DNA of 64,000 nt from Pseudoalteromonas distincta (lineage in GTDB: Bacteria > Pseudomonadota > Gammaproteobacteria > Enterobacterales > Alteromonadaceae). The stretch spans positions 1-64,000 of the forward strand of contig NZ_JWIG01000029.1 in assembly GCF_000814675.1 (NCBI RefSeq), written 5' to 3'. Below the pieces are notes generated by a model. That model did no database searches, was not told where the DNA came from, and saw only the letters and a program-made list of their open reading frames with translations. Below, piece after piece: positions 35,782 to 45,396 of this stretch; the first letter of the stretch is position 1; every line of letters starts with the position of its first letter. The position numbers and the translations under genes were made by a program.

Positions 35782-36607
35782 CTTTATAAAACTCACTTCC
35801 ACCGAATCTGTTTTTTATAGCCCTGCAAATAACTTAAAAGGCTCTAGTGCTTTAATTGTTATTTATAAAATTGGGTTAACATCAAAAACAATGCAATATA
35901 TTGCATCACAATCAAACCACCCTGCTACCGTATTTTTAAATCAAAATGAGATAACTAAACGCCATTGTAATATTCGCTGGTTTAACCAAACAAGTGAAAT
36001 TAAACGCTGTGGGCATGGTACTTTAGCGGCCGCTAATTTTTTAATAAAATATTTTGGTTATTGCCCTGAAGTATTTACATCAATGAGCCATGAGCGCTTT
36101 ACTATAAGAGTAAAAAAACAACGCGCCCAGTTGTTACTAAAAAGTATAGAGCCTAAAAAAAGCGAATTAGCTAAAGGTGAGTTACAAAGTGTGTTTTCAT
36201 TAGCAATAAAAGCAGCCTACAGTGCCGGCGAAAATAACGGTTATACGGTTGTGTTATTTAATGAAGAATTTAATAAAGAATTTAGTAAAGAGTTTAGTAA
36301 AGACGTTGAAAAAGACGATTTAAAAAGCTTACATGTTGATTTTAAGGCTTTGAGTAAACTCCACAAAAATGCAGTTATAGCGCTTAGTATAAAAAATAAA
36401 GACAAGAAAAATGCCATAGCGCATTTTAGATATTTTGCCCCCCAGTTTGGAGTAAATGAGGACAGTGCAACGGGCTCTGCGATATCTGTTATTGCCCCCC
36501 TTCTATTTAGACTGCATGGTTTAAATAAAGCCAAGCTTATACAGCAATCAAATAATGGCGCATTGCTAAGCTATGAGCTTAACAATGCTAAAGTTGTCAT
36601 TTACTAG
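35774..36607 (+). pseudogene. PhzF-family isomerase-like ORF without a normal start
   Basis: Family similarity begins at about 35774 (LRFIKLTSTESVFYSPANN) and shows the PhzF pattern ASQSNHPATVFL, IRWFNQTSEIKRCGHGTLAA and FGVNEDSATGSAISVIAPL. There is no ATG, GTG or TTG in frame between the asnB terminator and this point; the nearest in-frame ATGs (35648 and just after) lie inside asnB. A lysine- and glutamate-rich insert (FNEEFNKEFSKEFSKDVEKD) looks like a short tandem duplication. The C-terminus ends at a TAG supplied by an inverted-repeat element. I judge it probably inactive, though read-through from asnB or a rare start cannot be excluded. Confidence 0.5.
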
Positions 36608-36871
36608 GGCGTGTTGACCTTTGCGAATTGAAATTTGTTCAATCTAGGGGCGATTAAATCGCGGCGCGAGGTTTGTAACCTAGTGGGCTAAGTAAAAATC
36701 GAACAACAAAGAGTTTATCGCCCCTAGGCAGAACCCGAAGGGCAGCACATGTTTGGCATTTATGTTGCGTTATCGCCTATTTATGTGGAATAACCACACT
36801 TCATAGGCTCTGCCTTGCCTAAAAACCAAACATATTGCTGCAAATTCAACTATCAAAGATCAACACGCCCT
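36606..36871. mobile_element. MITE-like inverted-repeat element 3
   Basis: 266 bp with ends AGGGCGTGTTGACCTTTG and CAAAGATCAACACGCCCT (17 of 18 complementary). It contains a GCGATTAAATCGC palindrome but no ORF. The left end supplies the last two bases of the PhzF-like stop codon. A partial inverted copy lies at 39351-39419. Confidence 0.75.
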
Positions 36872-36890
36872 AAACATATTAAGTAAACGT

Positions 36891-37865
36891 TTAAAGCGGC
36901 CTTAATAAGCACAATGCAAAATAGTTACTATCGTCTTGCCATGTTTGCTCTAACTTTAAATTAGCTTGCGCTGCAAGCTGCTTAAACGATTCGAGCGTGT
37001 ACTTGTGAGAGTTTTCTGTATGGATACTTTCGCCTTCAATAAAGTCTATTTGCTGATCATTTATAATCACGCTTTGATTACAGTTACTTACTAAATGCAT
37101 TTCAATGCGGCTATGTTGCTCGTTAAAGCGTGACTCGTGGCTAAAGTTATCTAAATTAAATGTGCCACTTAGCTCGTTATTAATACGTTGTAGTAAATTT
37201 TTATTAAATGCAGCGGTGATTCCCGCTTTATCGTTATATGCATCAAGTAACACTTGGTGCTCTTTTACTAAATCAACCCCAATTAATACATAACCGTTTA
37301 CACCACATAAGCGATGGAAATTATTCATAATTTCTATGGCTTTAACTGGGGCAAAATTACCAAGAGTAGAGCCTGGAAAATACACCAAATTGGTTTGACT
37401 GTCTAAAGCGGTGTCTTTGGTTAGCTGTTTAACCATTTGGCTATGTGTAAAGTCTCCTAGTAATGGCGAAATTGCCAAATCTGGAAATAATGGCGACAAA
37501 TGTGCAAGTGAATAACTGAGCATCTCCTCAGAAATTTCAAATGGTACGAAGGTTTTTACGTTTGCCATGTGCGCTAATAAATACGCGACCTTTTTACCCG
37601 AACCACACCCGGGCTCAATAATAGAAAGGTTTTCAGGTAGCATTTGAGCAATTGACTGCGAGTATTGCTCTAAAATAGACAACTCCGTACGTGTAACATA
37701 ATACTCTTGTAAGGATGTTATTTGCTCGAATAATGCAGCACCTTTATCATCGTAAAAATACTTACACGGAAGCGTTTTTTGTTGTTGAGTTAATCCGCTT
37801 ATCACGTCGTTTAAAAATTCAGTGTCGGTTATGTTACTTTGTTTAATCGCTGTTACTTGGCTCAT
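36891..37865 (-). CDS. egtD: L-histidine N-alpha-methyltransferase EgtD
   Basis: 324 residues. KYFYDDKGAALFEQITSLQE and YYVTRTELSILEQY are typical of the EgtD N-terminus; SAM binding is at IIEPGCGSGKKVAYLL; LVYFPGSTLGNFAPVKAIEI and IGVDLVKEHQVLLDAYND follow. It trimethylates histidine to hercynine for ergothioneine. It overlaps egtB by 4 bp. Confidence 0.92.
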   Translation of the reverse strand: MSQVTAIKQSNITDTEFLNDVISGLTQQQKTLPCKYFYDDKGAALFEQITSLQEYYVTRTELSILEQYSQSIAQMLPENLSIIEPGCGSGKKVAYLLAHMANVKTFVPFEISEEMLSYSLAHLSPLFPDLAISPLLGDFTHSQMVKQLTKDTALDSQTNLVYFPGSTLGNFAPVKAIEIMNNFHRLCGVNGYVLIGVDLVKEHQVLLDAYNDKAGITAAFNKNLLQRINNELSGTFNLDNFSHESRFNEQHSRIEMHLVSNCNQSVIINDQQIDFIEGESIHTENSHKYTLESFKQLAAQANLKLEQTWQDDSNYFALCLLRPL

Positions 37866-39133
37866 ACTATATCCTTAGCTAGTCTTATCCCGCTGCACAT
37901 CCACGCTTGATGTGGGTAATAAAAATTTCGGTATGTTTGTCGTAAATGGTTTTGAGGGGTAAACACACACCCGCCCCGTAACACCATTTGGTTATTCATA
38001 AATTTACCATTGTATTCCCCTGCTACTCCTTCAATAGGCTTAAAACCGGGGTATGGCAAATATGCACTGTTTGTCCATTGCCAACATGAATCCGTTAACT
38101 GGTTTATTTCAGTATCATCTTTTGCTTGTTGTGGTGTTAGGTAGTTATTATTAGTGTCTGTTAAAGGTGTATTTTTAGCTGCATATTCCCACTCGAACTC
38201 TGTAGGCAAGCGAGCCTTTACAAAATTAGCGTAGGCGCTGGCCTCAAAATAACTAACATGGCTGATGGGGGCACTTAAATTTAATGGCTGCAATCCATAG
38301 TGTGTAAACTCAAACCATTCGTTATTTATGCAATGCATATATAATGGGTGCGTTAAACGAGAGTTTTGAATATGCGCCCAACCGTCGCTTAACCAATATT
38401 GTGGATTGCTATATCCACCGGCATTTATAAAGTCTAAATATTCACCATTAGTGACCAATCTATTAGCAAAACTGAATGGATGAATTAGTACTTGGTGTTT
38501 GGGGCACTCGTTATCATATGCAAATTCATCGTCGGCATTTGTGCCAATATTAATAATAGCTTGTTCAAAATTGATAAAATTAAGGGGTTTAATATCAGCT
38601 GATTTTTTTTGGCTATTTAAAAGCGATGTTTTATATTGAGGAAATAATGGATTTACTGAAAAGTTATATTTGATGTCCATAAGCATTAGTTCTTGATGCT
38701 GTTGCTCGTGGTTTAACCCAAGTTCAATAATATCTTTAATGTGCGGGTCAACGTCAGTCTTAAGTAATTCAATCACACGGCTATCTACATATTCTCTGTA
38801 AGCTAGCACTTCGTCTAAACCTGGCCTAGATAAGCTTCCTCTGTTTGCCCGTTTAAATTGCTCTCCAATCCCATTGTAGTAAGAATTAAAAAGCATTTTA
38901 TAGTGAGGGTTAAACACTGCGTAATGTTTACAATGAACACTAAGTAAAAACGTTTCAAAAAACCACGTGGTATGCGCTAAATGCCATTTAGTGGGACTAG
39001 CATCAGCCATAGCTTGTAATTGGCAATCTTCTACAGTGAGTGGTTCAATAATAGCTAGGCTTTCGTCTCTAACGCTGCAAAAGCGTTTAACAAGTTCTTT
39101 TTGATTGGTATCGTTTGTAACGCTTTCACGCAT
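37862..39133 (-). CDS. egtB: ergothioneine biosynthesis sulfoxide synthase EgtB
   Basis: 423 residues. The N-terminal DinB-like helical domain gives iron ligands in WHLAHTTWFFETF and LGLNHEQQHQELMLMDI; the C-terminal FGE-sulfatase domain has LPTEFEWEYAAKN and ends LRGGCVFTPQNHLRQTYRNF. It joins hercynine to a thiol donor with O2. No egtA, egtC or egtE is adjacent, so the sulfur donor (cysteine or gamma-glutamylcysteine) and C-S lyase must be encoded elsewhere. Confidence 0.9.
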   Translation of the reverse strand: MRESVTNDTNQKELVKRFCSVRDESLAIIEPLTVEDCQLQAMADASPTKWHLAHTTWFFETFLLSVHCKHYAVFNPHYKMLFNSYYNGIGEQFKRANRGSLSRPGLDEVLAYREYVDSRVIELLKTDVDPHIKDIIELGLNHEQQHQELMLMDIKYNFSVNPLFPQYKTSLLNSQKKSADIKPLNFINFEQAIINIGTNADDEFAYDNECPKHQVLIHPFSFANRLVTNGEYLDFINAGGYSNPQYWLSDGWAHIQNSRLTHPLYMHCINNEWFEFTHYGLQPLNLSAPISHVSYFEASAYANFVKARLPTEFEWEYAAKNTPLTDTNNNYLTPQQAKDDTEINQLTDSCWQWTNSAYLPYPGFKPIEGVAGEYNGKFMNNQMVLRGGCVFTPQNHLRQTYRNFYYPHQAWMCSGIRLAKDIV

Positions 39134-39350
39134 AATAGTATTAATCCTTTGCCTATCTATTTATAAAATATAGCTTAGTGTTGTGTTAAATCATATTCAT
39201 ATTACAACTTGATTAAAGATGCTTATCGGCTTATAAATTTATAATAGCCTTGAAGAGAAATTCGCTCTTTGCTAGCCGGCTTTTGATTATTTTTATTTGC
39301 ATGCAAGCATGAAAAATAACGCATAAGCTGTTACCGAACCGCTAAGCTAT

Positions 39351-39419
39351 AAATCTAGGAGCGATTAAATCGCGACTAGACTTAACAAATTTCAATCCTA
39401 AAAGACTAACAAGCCCTAA
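39351..39419 (-). mobile_element. solo end of a MITE-3-like element
   Basis: Reverse-complemented, it reads TTAGGGCTTGTTAGTCTTTT, GATTGAAATTTGTT and the GCGATTTAATCGC palindrome, matching the left 60 bp of 36606-36871. The other end is missing. The rest of the 600-bp gap between egtB and the BCCT gene is AT-rich; I saw no gene or clear regulatory site in it. Confidence 0.55.
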
Positions 39420-39761
39420 TATTTAAGCATTAATTAAGCTACTTAAAAATGATCTTTTTTTACTTAACCAAGTAAATTAATACTTTTAATAGCAAACTAA
39501 ATTTTAACGTTCACTGAATTTTTAAATTTAGGGCTTTTAAATGAAATAATCATGAATTTGGCCATATAAACAGCGTTTTAAATACAAATTCATTTACATT
39601 TAATATTTAACTCATACACTACTAGCTGTATGATCACGCTTCAAATTAGTTAGTCTTCAAATAATTACGGTATTACTTTTTACCTAATATTTAAAGACTA
39701 ATGTAATTCGATATGACGCCGAATTTATTTTGGCTTGTTAGGACAACTAAAGAGGTATTGC

Positions 39762-41342
39762 ATGAAGGAAAATCATGACAAATATAGTATTGACAACACG
39801 GATTACACCGTAGGTCAGGACAACGTACAAAAGTGGGGATTTGATATTCACAACCCTGTTTTTGGAACTAGTGCGGGCCTGATTGTCATCTTTTTAATCG
39901 CCATACTTGTTACCGACCCACAAACTGCAAAAACAGCGCTTGATAGTATCAAGACCGATATTATTAATAATTTTGATGCCCTATTCATGTGGGCTGCTAA
40001 CTTCTTTGTACTCTTTTGTTTAGCACTTATTGTTTCTCCTTACGGTAATATTCGCCTTGGTGGTGATGACGCTAAACCTTCTCACTCTCGCGTTTCATGG
40101 CTTGCTATGTTATTTGCTGCGGGTATGGGTATCGGCCTTATGTTTTGGGGCGTTGCTGAACCAGTTGCTTACTTTACTGGTTGGTACGAAACACCGCTTA
40201 ATGTAGCCGCTAATACACCAGAAGCTGCAAAATTAGCAATGGGCGCAACTATGTTTCATTGGGGTCTTCACCCTTGGGCTATTTACGCAGTTGTTGGTTT
40301 ATCTCTTGCGTTTTTTACCTATAACAAAGGTTTACCGCTTTCAATTCGTTCTATTTTTTACCCTATATTAGGTGATAGAGCGTGGGGGTGGCCTGGTCAT
40401 ATCATTGATATCTTAGCTGTACTTGCTACGTTATTTGGCCTTGCAACATCTTTAGGTTTAGGTGCGCAGCAAGCTTCTGCAGGTATTAACCATGTATTTG
40501 GTACAGAAGGTGGCATTGGCTCTCAAATTTTAGTTATTGCGGGTGTAACACTTTTAGCCATAGTCTCTGTGGTTCGTGGTATTGACGGTGGTGTGAAGCT
40601 ACTAAGTAATGTAAATATGCTAATTGCGTTTTCATTATTATTGTTTGTATGTTTAGTAGGCTTTGCCGTAGCAATGGGTAATGTACCAACTACCGTGATG
40701 GGCTATGTAGAAAATATTATTCCATTGAGTAATCCTCACGGTCGTGAAGACGAAACATGGATGCATGGTTGGACTGTGTTTTACTGGGCTTGGTGGATTT
40801 CCTGGTCACCGTTTGTAGGTATGTTTATCGCGCGTGTATCACGTGGTCGTACAATTCGTGAATTCTTAATTGCGGTTTTACTTATCCCTACTCTAGTTAC
40901 TGTTTTATGGATGTCTATTTACGGCGGTATTGCTATTGATCAAGTAGTTAATGGTGTTGGTGCGTTAGGCACTAATGGTTTAACTGAAGTACCTTTAGCT
41001 ATGTTCCAAATGCTTGATGAATTACCTCTATCTAATATTTTATCGTTTATTGCAATTTTATTAGTGTTGGTATTTTTCATTACGTCATCTGACTCTGGTT
41101 CATTAGTAATTGATTCAATTACAGCTGGCGGTAAAATTGATGCACCGGTACCACAACGTATATTTTGGGCATCGGTTGAGGGCGCAATTGCAGCTGCTTT
41201 ACTTTGGATTGGTGGCACACAAGCAATTGAAGCACTACAAGCAGGCGCTGTCTCTACAGGGTTGCCATTTACTATTGTATTATTATTTATGTGTTTAAGC
41301 TTAGTTTTAGGTTTACGAACTGAGCCTCGCCCAGTTAAATAA
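39762..41342 (+). CDS. BCCT-family transporter (betaine/carnitine/choline type)
   Basis: 526 residues from ATG 39762 (AAAGAGG upstream); an in-frame TTG at 39735 is less likely. About 12 hydrophobic segments. GMGIGLMFWGVAEPVAYF and the aromatic-rich WTVFYWAWWISWSPFVGMFI with ARVSRGRTIREF are BCCT signatures. It imports quaternary ammonium or related osmolytes with Na+ or H+; the exact substrate cannot be read. The C-terminus is short, lacking the osmosensing tail of BetP. Confidence 0.9.
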   Translation: MKENHDKYSIDNTDYTVGQDNVQKWGFDIHNPVFGTSAGLIVIFLIAILVTDPQTAKTALDSIKTDIINNFDALFMWAANFFVLFCLALIVSPYGNIRLGGDDAKPSHSRVSWLAMLFAAGMGIGLMFWGVAEPVAYFTGWYETPLNVAANTPEAAKLAMGATMFHWGLHPWAIYAVVGLSLAFFTYNKGLPLSIRSIFYPILGDRAWGWPGHIIDILAVLATLFGLATSLGLGAQQASAGINHVFGTEGGIGSQILVIAGVTLLAIVSVVRGIDGGVKLLSNVNMLIAFSLLLFVCLVGFAVAMGNVPTTVMGYVENIIPLSNPHGREDETWMHGWTVFYWAWWISWSPFVGMFIARVSRGRTIREFLIAVLLIPTLVTVLWMSIYGGIAIDQVVNGVGALGTNGLTEVPLAMFQMLDELPLSNILSFIAILLVLVFFITSSDSGSLVIDSITAGGKIDAPVPQRIFWASVEGAIAAALLWIGGTQAIEALQAGAVSTGLPFTIVLLFMCLSLVLGLRTEPRPVK

Positions 41343-41377
41343 TATTTCTAGTAAGTAATACTTTTAATTAGTAACGA

Positions 41378-41407
41378 AAACGCCGCAATTTTTGCGGCGT
41401 TTTTTTG
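41378..41407 (+). terminator. terminator after the BCCT gene
   Basis: ACGCCGCAA and TTGCGGCGT form the stem, followed by seven T residues. Confidence 0.85.
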
Positions 41408-41422
41408 TTTAGTCATTAAAAG

Positions 41423-42133
41423 CTAGAGCCACAGCTCTGAGATTGGAGTATCTACACGATAATGATAACTCAGCTGCGCTTGTAAAAGTTCTGCTGTAGC
41501 AAGTGCATCCGTTAACGCATTGTGATTTTGATATGCTGGTAGGGAATAACGCGCACGGCAATCTGTTAGCCTAAGAGAACCTAATTTTGTGTTAAACAAT
41601 CGCCCTAATAACCCCTGCCTTGCTTTTAGTGCTCTTTTTTCTATTTCCATTGTATCAACAAGTGCAAACTCAATACCTTCTTTAAGCCTTAACAATAACG
41701 CATTATTTAAAAAGTGACGTTCTATTGCGGCATAATGCACCACGACAACTTTACCACTGAGCGCTTCAAGTAAAGGCTCTATAATTTGATTAAAGTCGGG
41801 GGCGTCGTCCACCTCAGAGTGCGTTATTCCATGTATTAAAATAGACTCTTCATGAAGGTTTCGCCTAGGCTGCACAACCCAATGCCGACTGTGCTTACAA
41901 TAAATGCGCTCTAAATTGAACGGCACTAAACCAACACTCACTATATCGTCGTTTTGGCTATTTAAGCCTGTTGTTTCAAAATCCATTGCTACAAAAGGCA
42001 CGTCTTTTATTGCAGCTTTGTCTTGATTATAAGCACCCGCATAAAAGTGTTTTAGGAGTTTATTTTTGGTGCTATTGGCAAGCTCGTTATACCTAGCTTG
42101 CCAATCAATTGCTTTATGATTACGCGGATTCAT
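41423..42133 (-). CDS. DEDDh 3'-5' exonuclease (Pol III epsilon-like)
   Basis: 236 residues. Exo I is VAMDFETTGLNSQNDDIVSVG (D and E), Exo II near HYAAIERHFLN, Exo III HNALTDALATAEL with the H and D. It is 3 bp after the cNMP/CBS/DUF294 gene, a pair often found together in gammaproteobacteria. It is not DnaQ itself. Confidence 0.85.
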   Translation of the reverse strand: MNPRNHKAIDWQARYNELANSTKNKLLKHFYAGAYNQDKAAIKDVPFVAMDFETTGLNSQNDDIVSVGLVPFNLERIYCKHSRHWVVQPRRNLHEESILIHGITHSEVDDAPDFNQIIEPLLEALSGKVVVVHYAAIERHFLNNALLLRLKEGIEFALVDTMEIEKRALKARQGLLGRLFNTKLGSLRLTDCRARYSLPAYQNHNALTDALATAELLQAQLSYHYRVDTPISELWL

Positions 42134-42136
42134 AGG

Positions 42137-44032
42137 CTACTTCACACCAGAGTTTGCTGTGTAGCTAAATTTTAAATAGCTTTGTGCTTTTTCTAAAATG
42201 GCGAACGCCTCTTTTAAGTTTCGTTGCTCGAACGGAGAAAGTAAATGTGGATCTAAGTCGTTATCGGGCTCTTCGCCCTTCTCTATTTGCCACGCTTGAT
42301 GGCGAATTCGCATCATGGCAATATACTCAAGTGCATCACGTAAATCTTGCGCTTTACCCTGTGGTAAAAGTTTCGCTTCAATAATGTCTTCTAGCCGCTC
42401 AAACGAATTTTGTTTACGCGAACCAATAGCTAATGCGTGCACGCGAATAACATCAGAAAGAGGTGCAGTCCCTCTTCGCTTTAAGTTCATTGAACGCTTA
42501 TGTTGGCCATTATGCTCCATAACAAAGCCTTTAAAGAAACCAAGTGGAGGTGTTCTATTTCTAGCATTTGCTGCCATATTAGCTAAAAATACGCGATTTA
42601 CTTTACTTTGTTTTGCTATAAATATTTTAAGCTCGTCGGCCCACTTGGTTTTACCCCACACACCGTCTAAGTCAAAAAATATAGAACTATTAAGCAATGC
42701 TTGTGGTTTTGGCTGCGCTATCCAATCTGCAAATTGATCGAACCACTGTGAGCGAGTTTTACGCCATTTTTTAAACGACGCCATAATTTCTCCATCACAG
42801 TAGGTGTAACCACACTGCGCTAAACCATCACACACAAAATCGGCAATATTTTGAAAATACGCGTTATGTTTTTCGTCGTCATAACTGTCATCTAAAATAA
42901 GCGCGTTGTCTTGATCGGTTACAATAAGTTGCTCGTCTCGAGCCATTGAGCCCAGAGCAATAAAACAGTAAGGCACAGGAGGTGGCCCAAACTTTTCTTC
43001 TGCTAATACAAGTAGTCTTTGTTTAAATGTACGCCCTATAACAGCCATGGCTGTACCAACCATGTGTGAGTTTGCATCTTCATTCACCATACGAACAAAC
43101 ACATTGGGCAATTGGCGTGCATAATGCGCCAAATCCTCTATTGTTTGTTGAGCCAGTATGCCACGTACAAGTAATAAGCTGCTTTGGGATTCATAACGCA
43201 AAATATCAGAGAGGGAGATAACGCCTATTGGGCGTCTTTTTTGTACTACTGGCAAATGATGTAAGTTATCTCTAAGCATGGCCAATACAGCTTCGAAAAT
43301 ATAGTCATTAGCATCTAATAGTACTAAGTTAGTGGACATAATGTCTTTTGCTTGCGTGTTAAAGGCAAGCCCTTTAGCCACTACTTTAGTGCGTAAATCC
43401 CTATCGGTTATTATACCAACTACTTGTCCATCATCTTCTTCTGGGTCATCATTTATGGGTTTATTTACATCGGTTACCAACACTGATGATACCGCCTCTT
43501 CGGTCATTAATTTAGCGATATCTTGTATCGTAGAGGTTGCATCTACGGTAACTACATCTCTGTGAATTAATGATTTTACCTTCGCGGTTGTCAGGTCATT
43601 GCCATCGGCTTGTTCGACAATAGCTTGATGCAAACGCACGTTACCGTCTGTTTCGAAGTAATCAGCAAACGCATCAAACTCATCACAGTAACGATTAAAT
43701 AGCTCGACATTTATGCAATATACTAACGTATCTTCAAGAGCAGTTGCAGGAAAACGTACCTTACGGTTCATCAATAAACCCATTTGACCAAATATACCTG
43801 CGGTAGCCAAACGATTATACAGCTCGCCATTTCGGCGGTACATTTCTACAGAGCCACTTCTAATTACATACAAATCAGAAATGTCTTGTCCAAAACTCAA
43901 TATATCTGTTTTTGCTCTAAAATAAGCAACTTCTACTTGTTGAGCTAGCTCATTAAGCGCTTTTTGAGGTAAGTCATCAAAAGGAGGATGTTGTGCTAAA
44001 AATTGTGCGATTTCAACTTGTTCGGCTTGCAT
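42137..44032 (-). CDS. cNMP-binding / CBS pair / DUF294 nucleotidyltransferase-like protein
   Basis: 631 residues. Residues about 10-130 are a cyclic-nucleotide-binding-like beta barrel (VIRSGSVEMYRRNGELYNRL, then AGIFGQMGLLM). Two CBS motifs occupy about 150-285 (VGIITDRDLRTKVVAKGLAF; PIGVISLSDILRYES). A DUF294 nucleotidyltransferase-like domain follows with GSMARDEQLIVTDQDNALIL, keeping the G-S and D-x-D pattern. The C-terminal 180 residues are the DUF294_C helical domain. It is probably a ligand-sensing nucleotidyltransferase; substrate unknown. Co-transcribed with the exonuclease. Confidence 0.85.
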   Translation of the reverse strand: MQAEQVEIAQFLAQHPPFDDLPQKALNELAQQVEVAYFRAKTDILSFGQDISDLYVIRSGSVEMYRRNGELYNRLATAGIFGQMGLLMNRKVRFPATALEDTLVYCINVELFNRYCDEFDAFADYFETDGNVRLHQAIVEQADGNDLTTAKVKSLIHRDVVTVDATSTIQDIAKLMTEEAVSSVLVTDVNKPINDDPEEDDGQVVGIITDRDLRTKVVAKGLAFNTQAKDIMSTNLVLLDANDYIFEAVLAMLRDNLHHLPVVQKRRPIGVISLSDILRYESQSSLLLVRGILAQQTIEDLAHYARQLPNVFVRMVNEDANSHMVGTAMAVIGRTFKQRLLVLAEEKFGPPPVPYCFIALGSMARDEQLIVTDQDNALILDDSYDDEKHNAYFQNIADFVCDGLAQCGYTYCDGEIMASFKKWRKTRSQWFDQFADWIAQPKPQALLNSSIFFDLDGVWGKTKWADELKIFIAKQSKVNRVFLANMAANARNRTPPLGFFKGFVMEHNGQHKRSMNLKRRGTAPLSDVIRVHALAIGSRKQNSFERLEDIIEAKLLPQGKAQDLRDALEYIAMMRIRHQAWQIEKGEEPDNDLDPHLLSPFEQRNLKEAFAILEKAQSYLKFSYTANSGVK

Positions 44033-44130
44033 AAATCCCTTCCTGTATGCGCATTAAAATGACTAAATCTATTTTGCAGATTAACACTATCATCGGGGTG
44101 TGAAAACAATTACTGTACAAATTTAGGCAC

Positions 44131-44156
44131 AAAAAAAGAGCCTAAATAGACTCTTT
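44131..44156 (-). terminator. terminator of trhO
   Basis: On the - strand AAAGAG, a short interior, CTCTTTTTTT, 25 bp after the trhO stop. Confidence 0.65.
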
Positions 44157-44180
44157 AAATGTAATACTTATTGTATAAAT

Positions 44181-45188
44181 TTATTTACCGCGCTGAGCGT
44201 CTTTTTGGGCTTTTTTAGCTTCTTTACGTTGCTGTAAAACAGCTTGTGCTTCATTACCAATATGGCCTTCACCACGCGCTTGCGCTAATTCTATTTGCTT
44301 TTGGCGCTCTGCAAAACGTGCGCGTTGTTCATCCGTAACTTCTTCAATACAATGATGACAAGAGACGCCCTCCATGTATTCAGGCTTTAACTTTTCGTCT
44401 TCTGTAATTGGCATACGACACGCGTGGCATTGATCATAAGAGCCTTTTTGTAGGTCATGATCAACCGCAACGCGATTATCAAATACAAAACACTCGCCTT
44501 CCCACATGGTTTCTTCTTTTGGCACTTCTTCTAGGTATTTTAAGATACCGCCTTCAAGGTGATAAACTTCATCAAAACCTTGCTCTTTCATGTAGGCTGT
44601 CGATTTTTCGCAGCGGATACCGCCGGTACAAAACATCGCCACTTTTTTGTGTTTTTCAGGGTCTAAGTTTTCTTTTGCCCACTGTGGAAATTCGCGGAAC
44701 GTTTTGGTATTTGGATCGACCGCATTTTGAAATGTACCAATTTCAATTTCGTAATCATTACGTGTATCAATTAAAATTACTTCAGGGTCAGATATAAGTG
44801 CGTTCCACTCATTTGGCTTAACATAGCTACCCACAACTTTAAGCGGATCTACGCCTTCAACGCCCATTGTTACAATTTCTTTTTTTAGTTTTACTTTAGT
44901 GCGGTAAAACGGACATTCATCGTCGTAAGATTCTTTTGTAACGATGTTTTTTAAATTTGGTTGCTCATCTAGCCATGCTAATAAGTTGTCTATCCCTTCA
45001 CGTTTTGCAGAAACAGTGCCGTTTATACCTTCGGCAGCGAGCAATAAAGTACCGCGTACTTCATTTGCTTCCATCACTTCTAGTAATGGCTTACGGATAG
45101 CTTCAAATTCAGGTAAACCTACAAACTTATACAGCGCACATACTACAAAGTGATCGCCCGTTACATTATCTTTATGAACAACAGTCAT
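44181..45188 (-). CDS. trhO: tRNA U34 hydroxylase, rhodanese-like (TrhO/YceA)
   Basis: 335 residues. An N-terminal acylphosphatase-like region ([20 protein letters not shown]) precedes a rhodanese domain with active-site Cys in [16 protein letters not shown]; the C-terminus has four cysteines (CHACRMPI and CHHCIEE). It makes 5-hydroxyuridine at tRNA position 34 in an O2-dependent reaction. Monocistronic, divergent from the helicase gene. Confidence 0.92.
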   Translation of the reverse strand: MTVVHKDNVTGDHFVVCALYKFVGLPEFEAIRKPLLEVMEANEVRGTLLLAAEGINGTVSAKREGIDNLLAWLDEQPNLKNIVTKESYDDECPFYRTKVKLKKEIVTMGVEGVDPLKVVGSYVKPNEWNALISDPEVILIDTRNDYEIEIGTFQNAVDPNTKTFREFPQWAKENLDPEKHKKVAMFCTGGIRCEKSTAYMKEQGFDEVYHLEGGILKYLEEVPKEETMWEGECFVFDNRVAVDHDLQKGSYDQCHACRMPITEDEKLKPEYMEGVSCHHCIEEVTDEQRARFAERQKQIELAQARGEGHIGNEAQAVLQQRKEAKKAQKDAQRGK

Positions 45189-45396
45189 TATATTTCCTAT
45201 TTTGCCTTGTTAGCCAGTATTGGCGTTTACCGAATCGTAAATCCGGCGCATATGGGGCGCGTATTTTACGCTTTTTTAGTTTAATTGCAAAAAATAGCGC
45301 TATAGATTGGTTTTTACTGTTAGCGACCTAGCTGTGTAAGCTATAATGCGCTAATAAATTTATAGAGTTAATTTGCTCATTTTGGAGAAACACACT

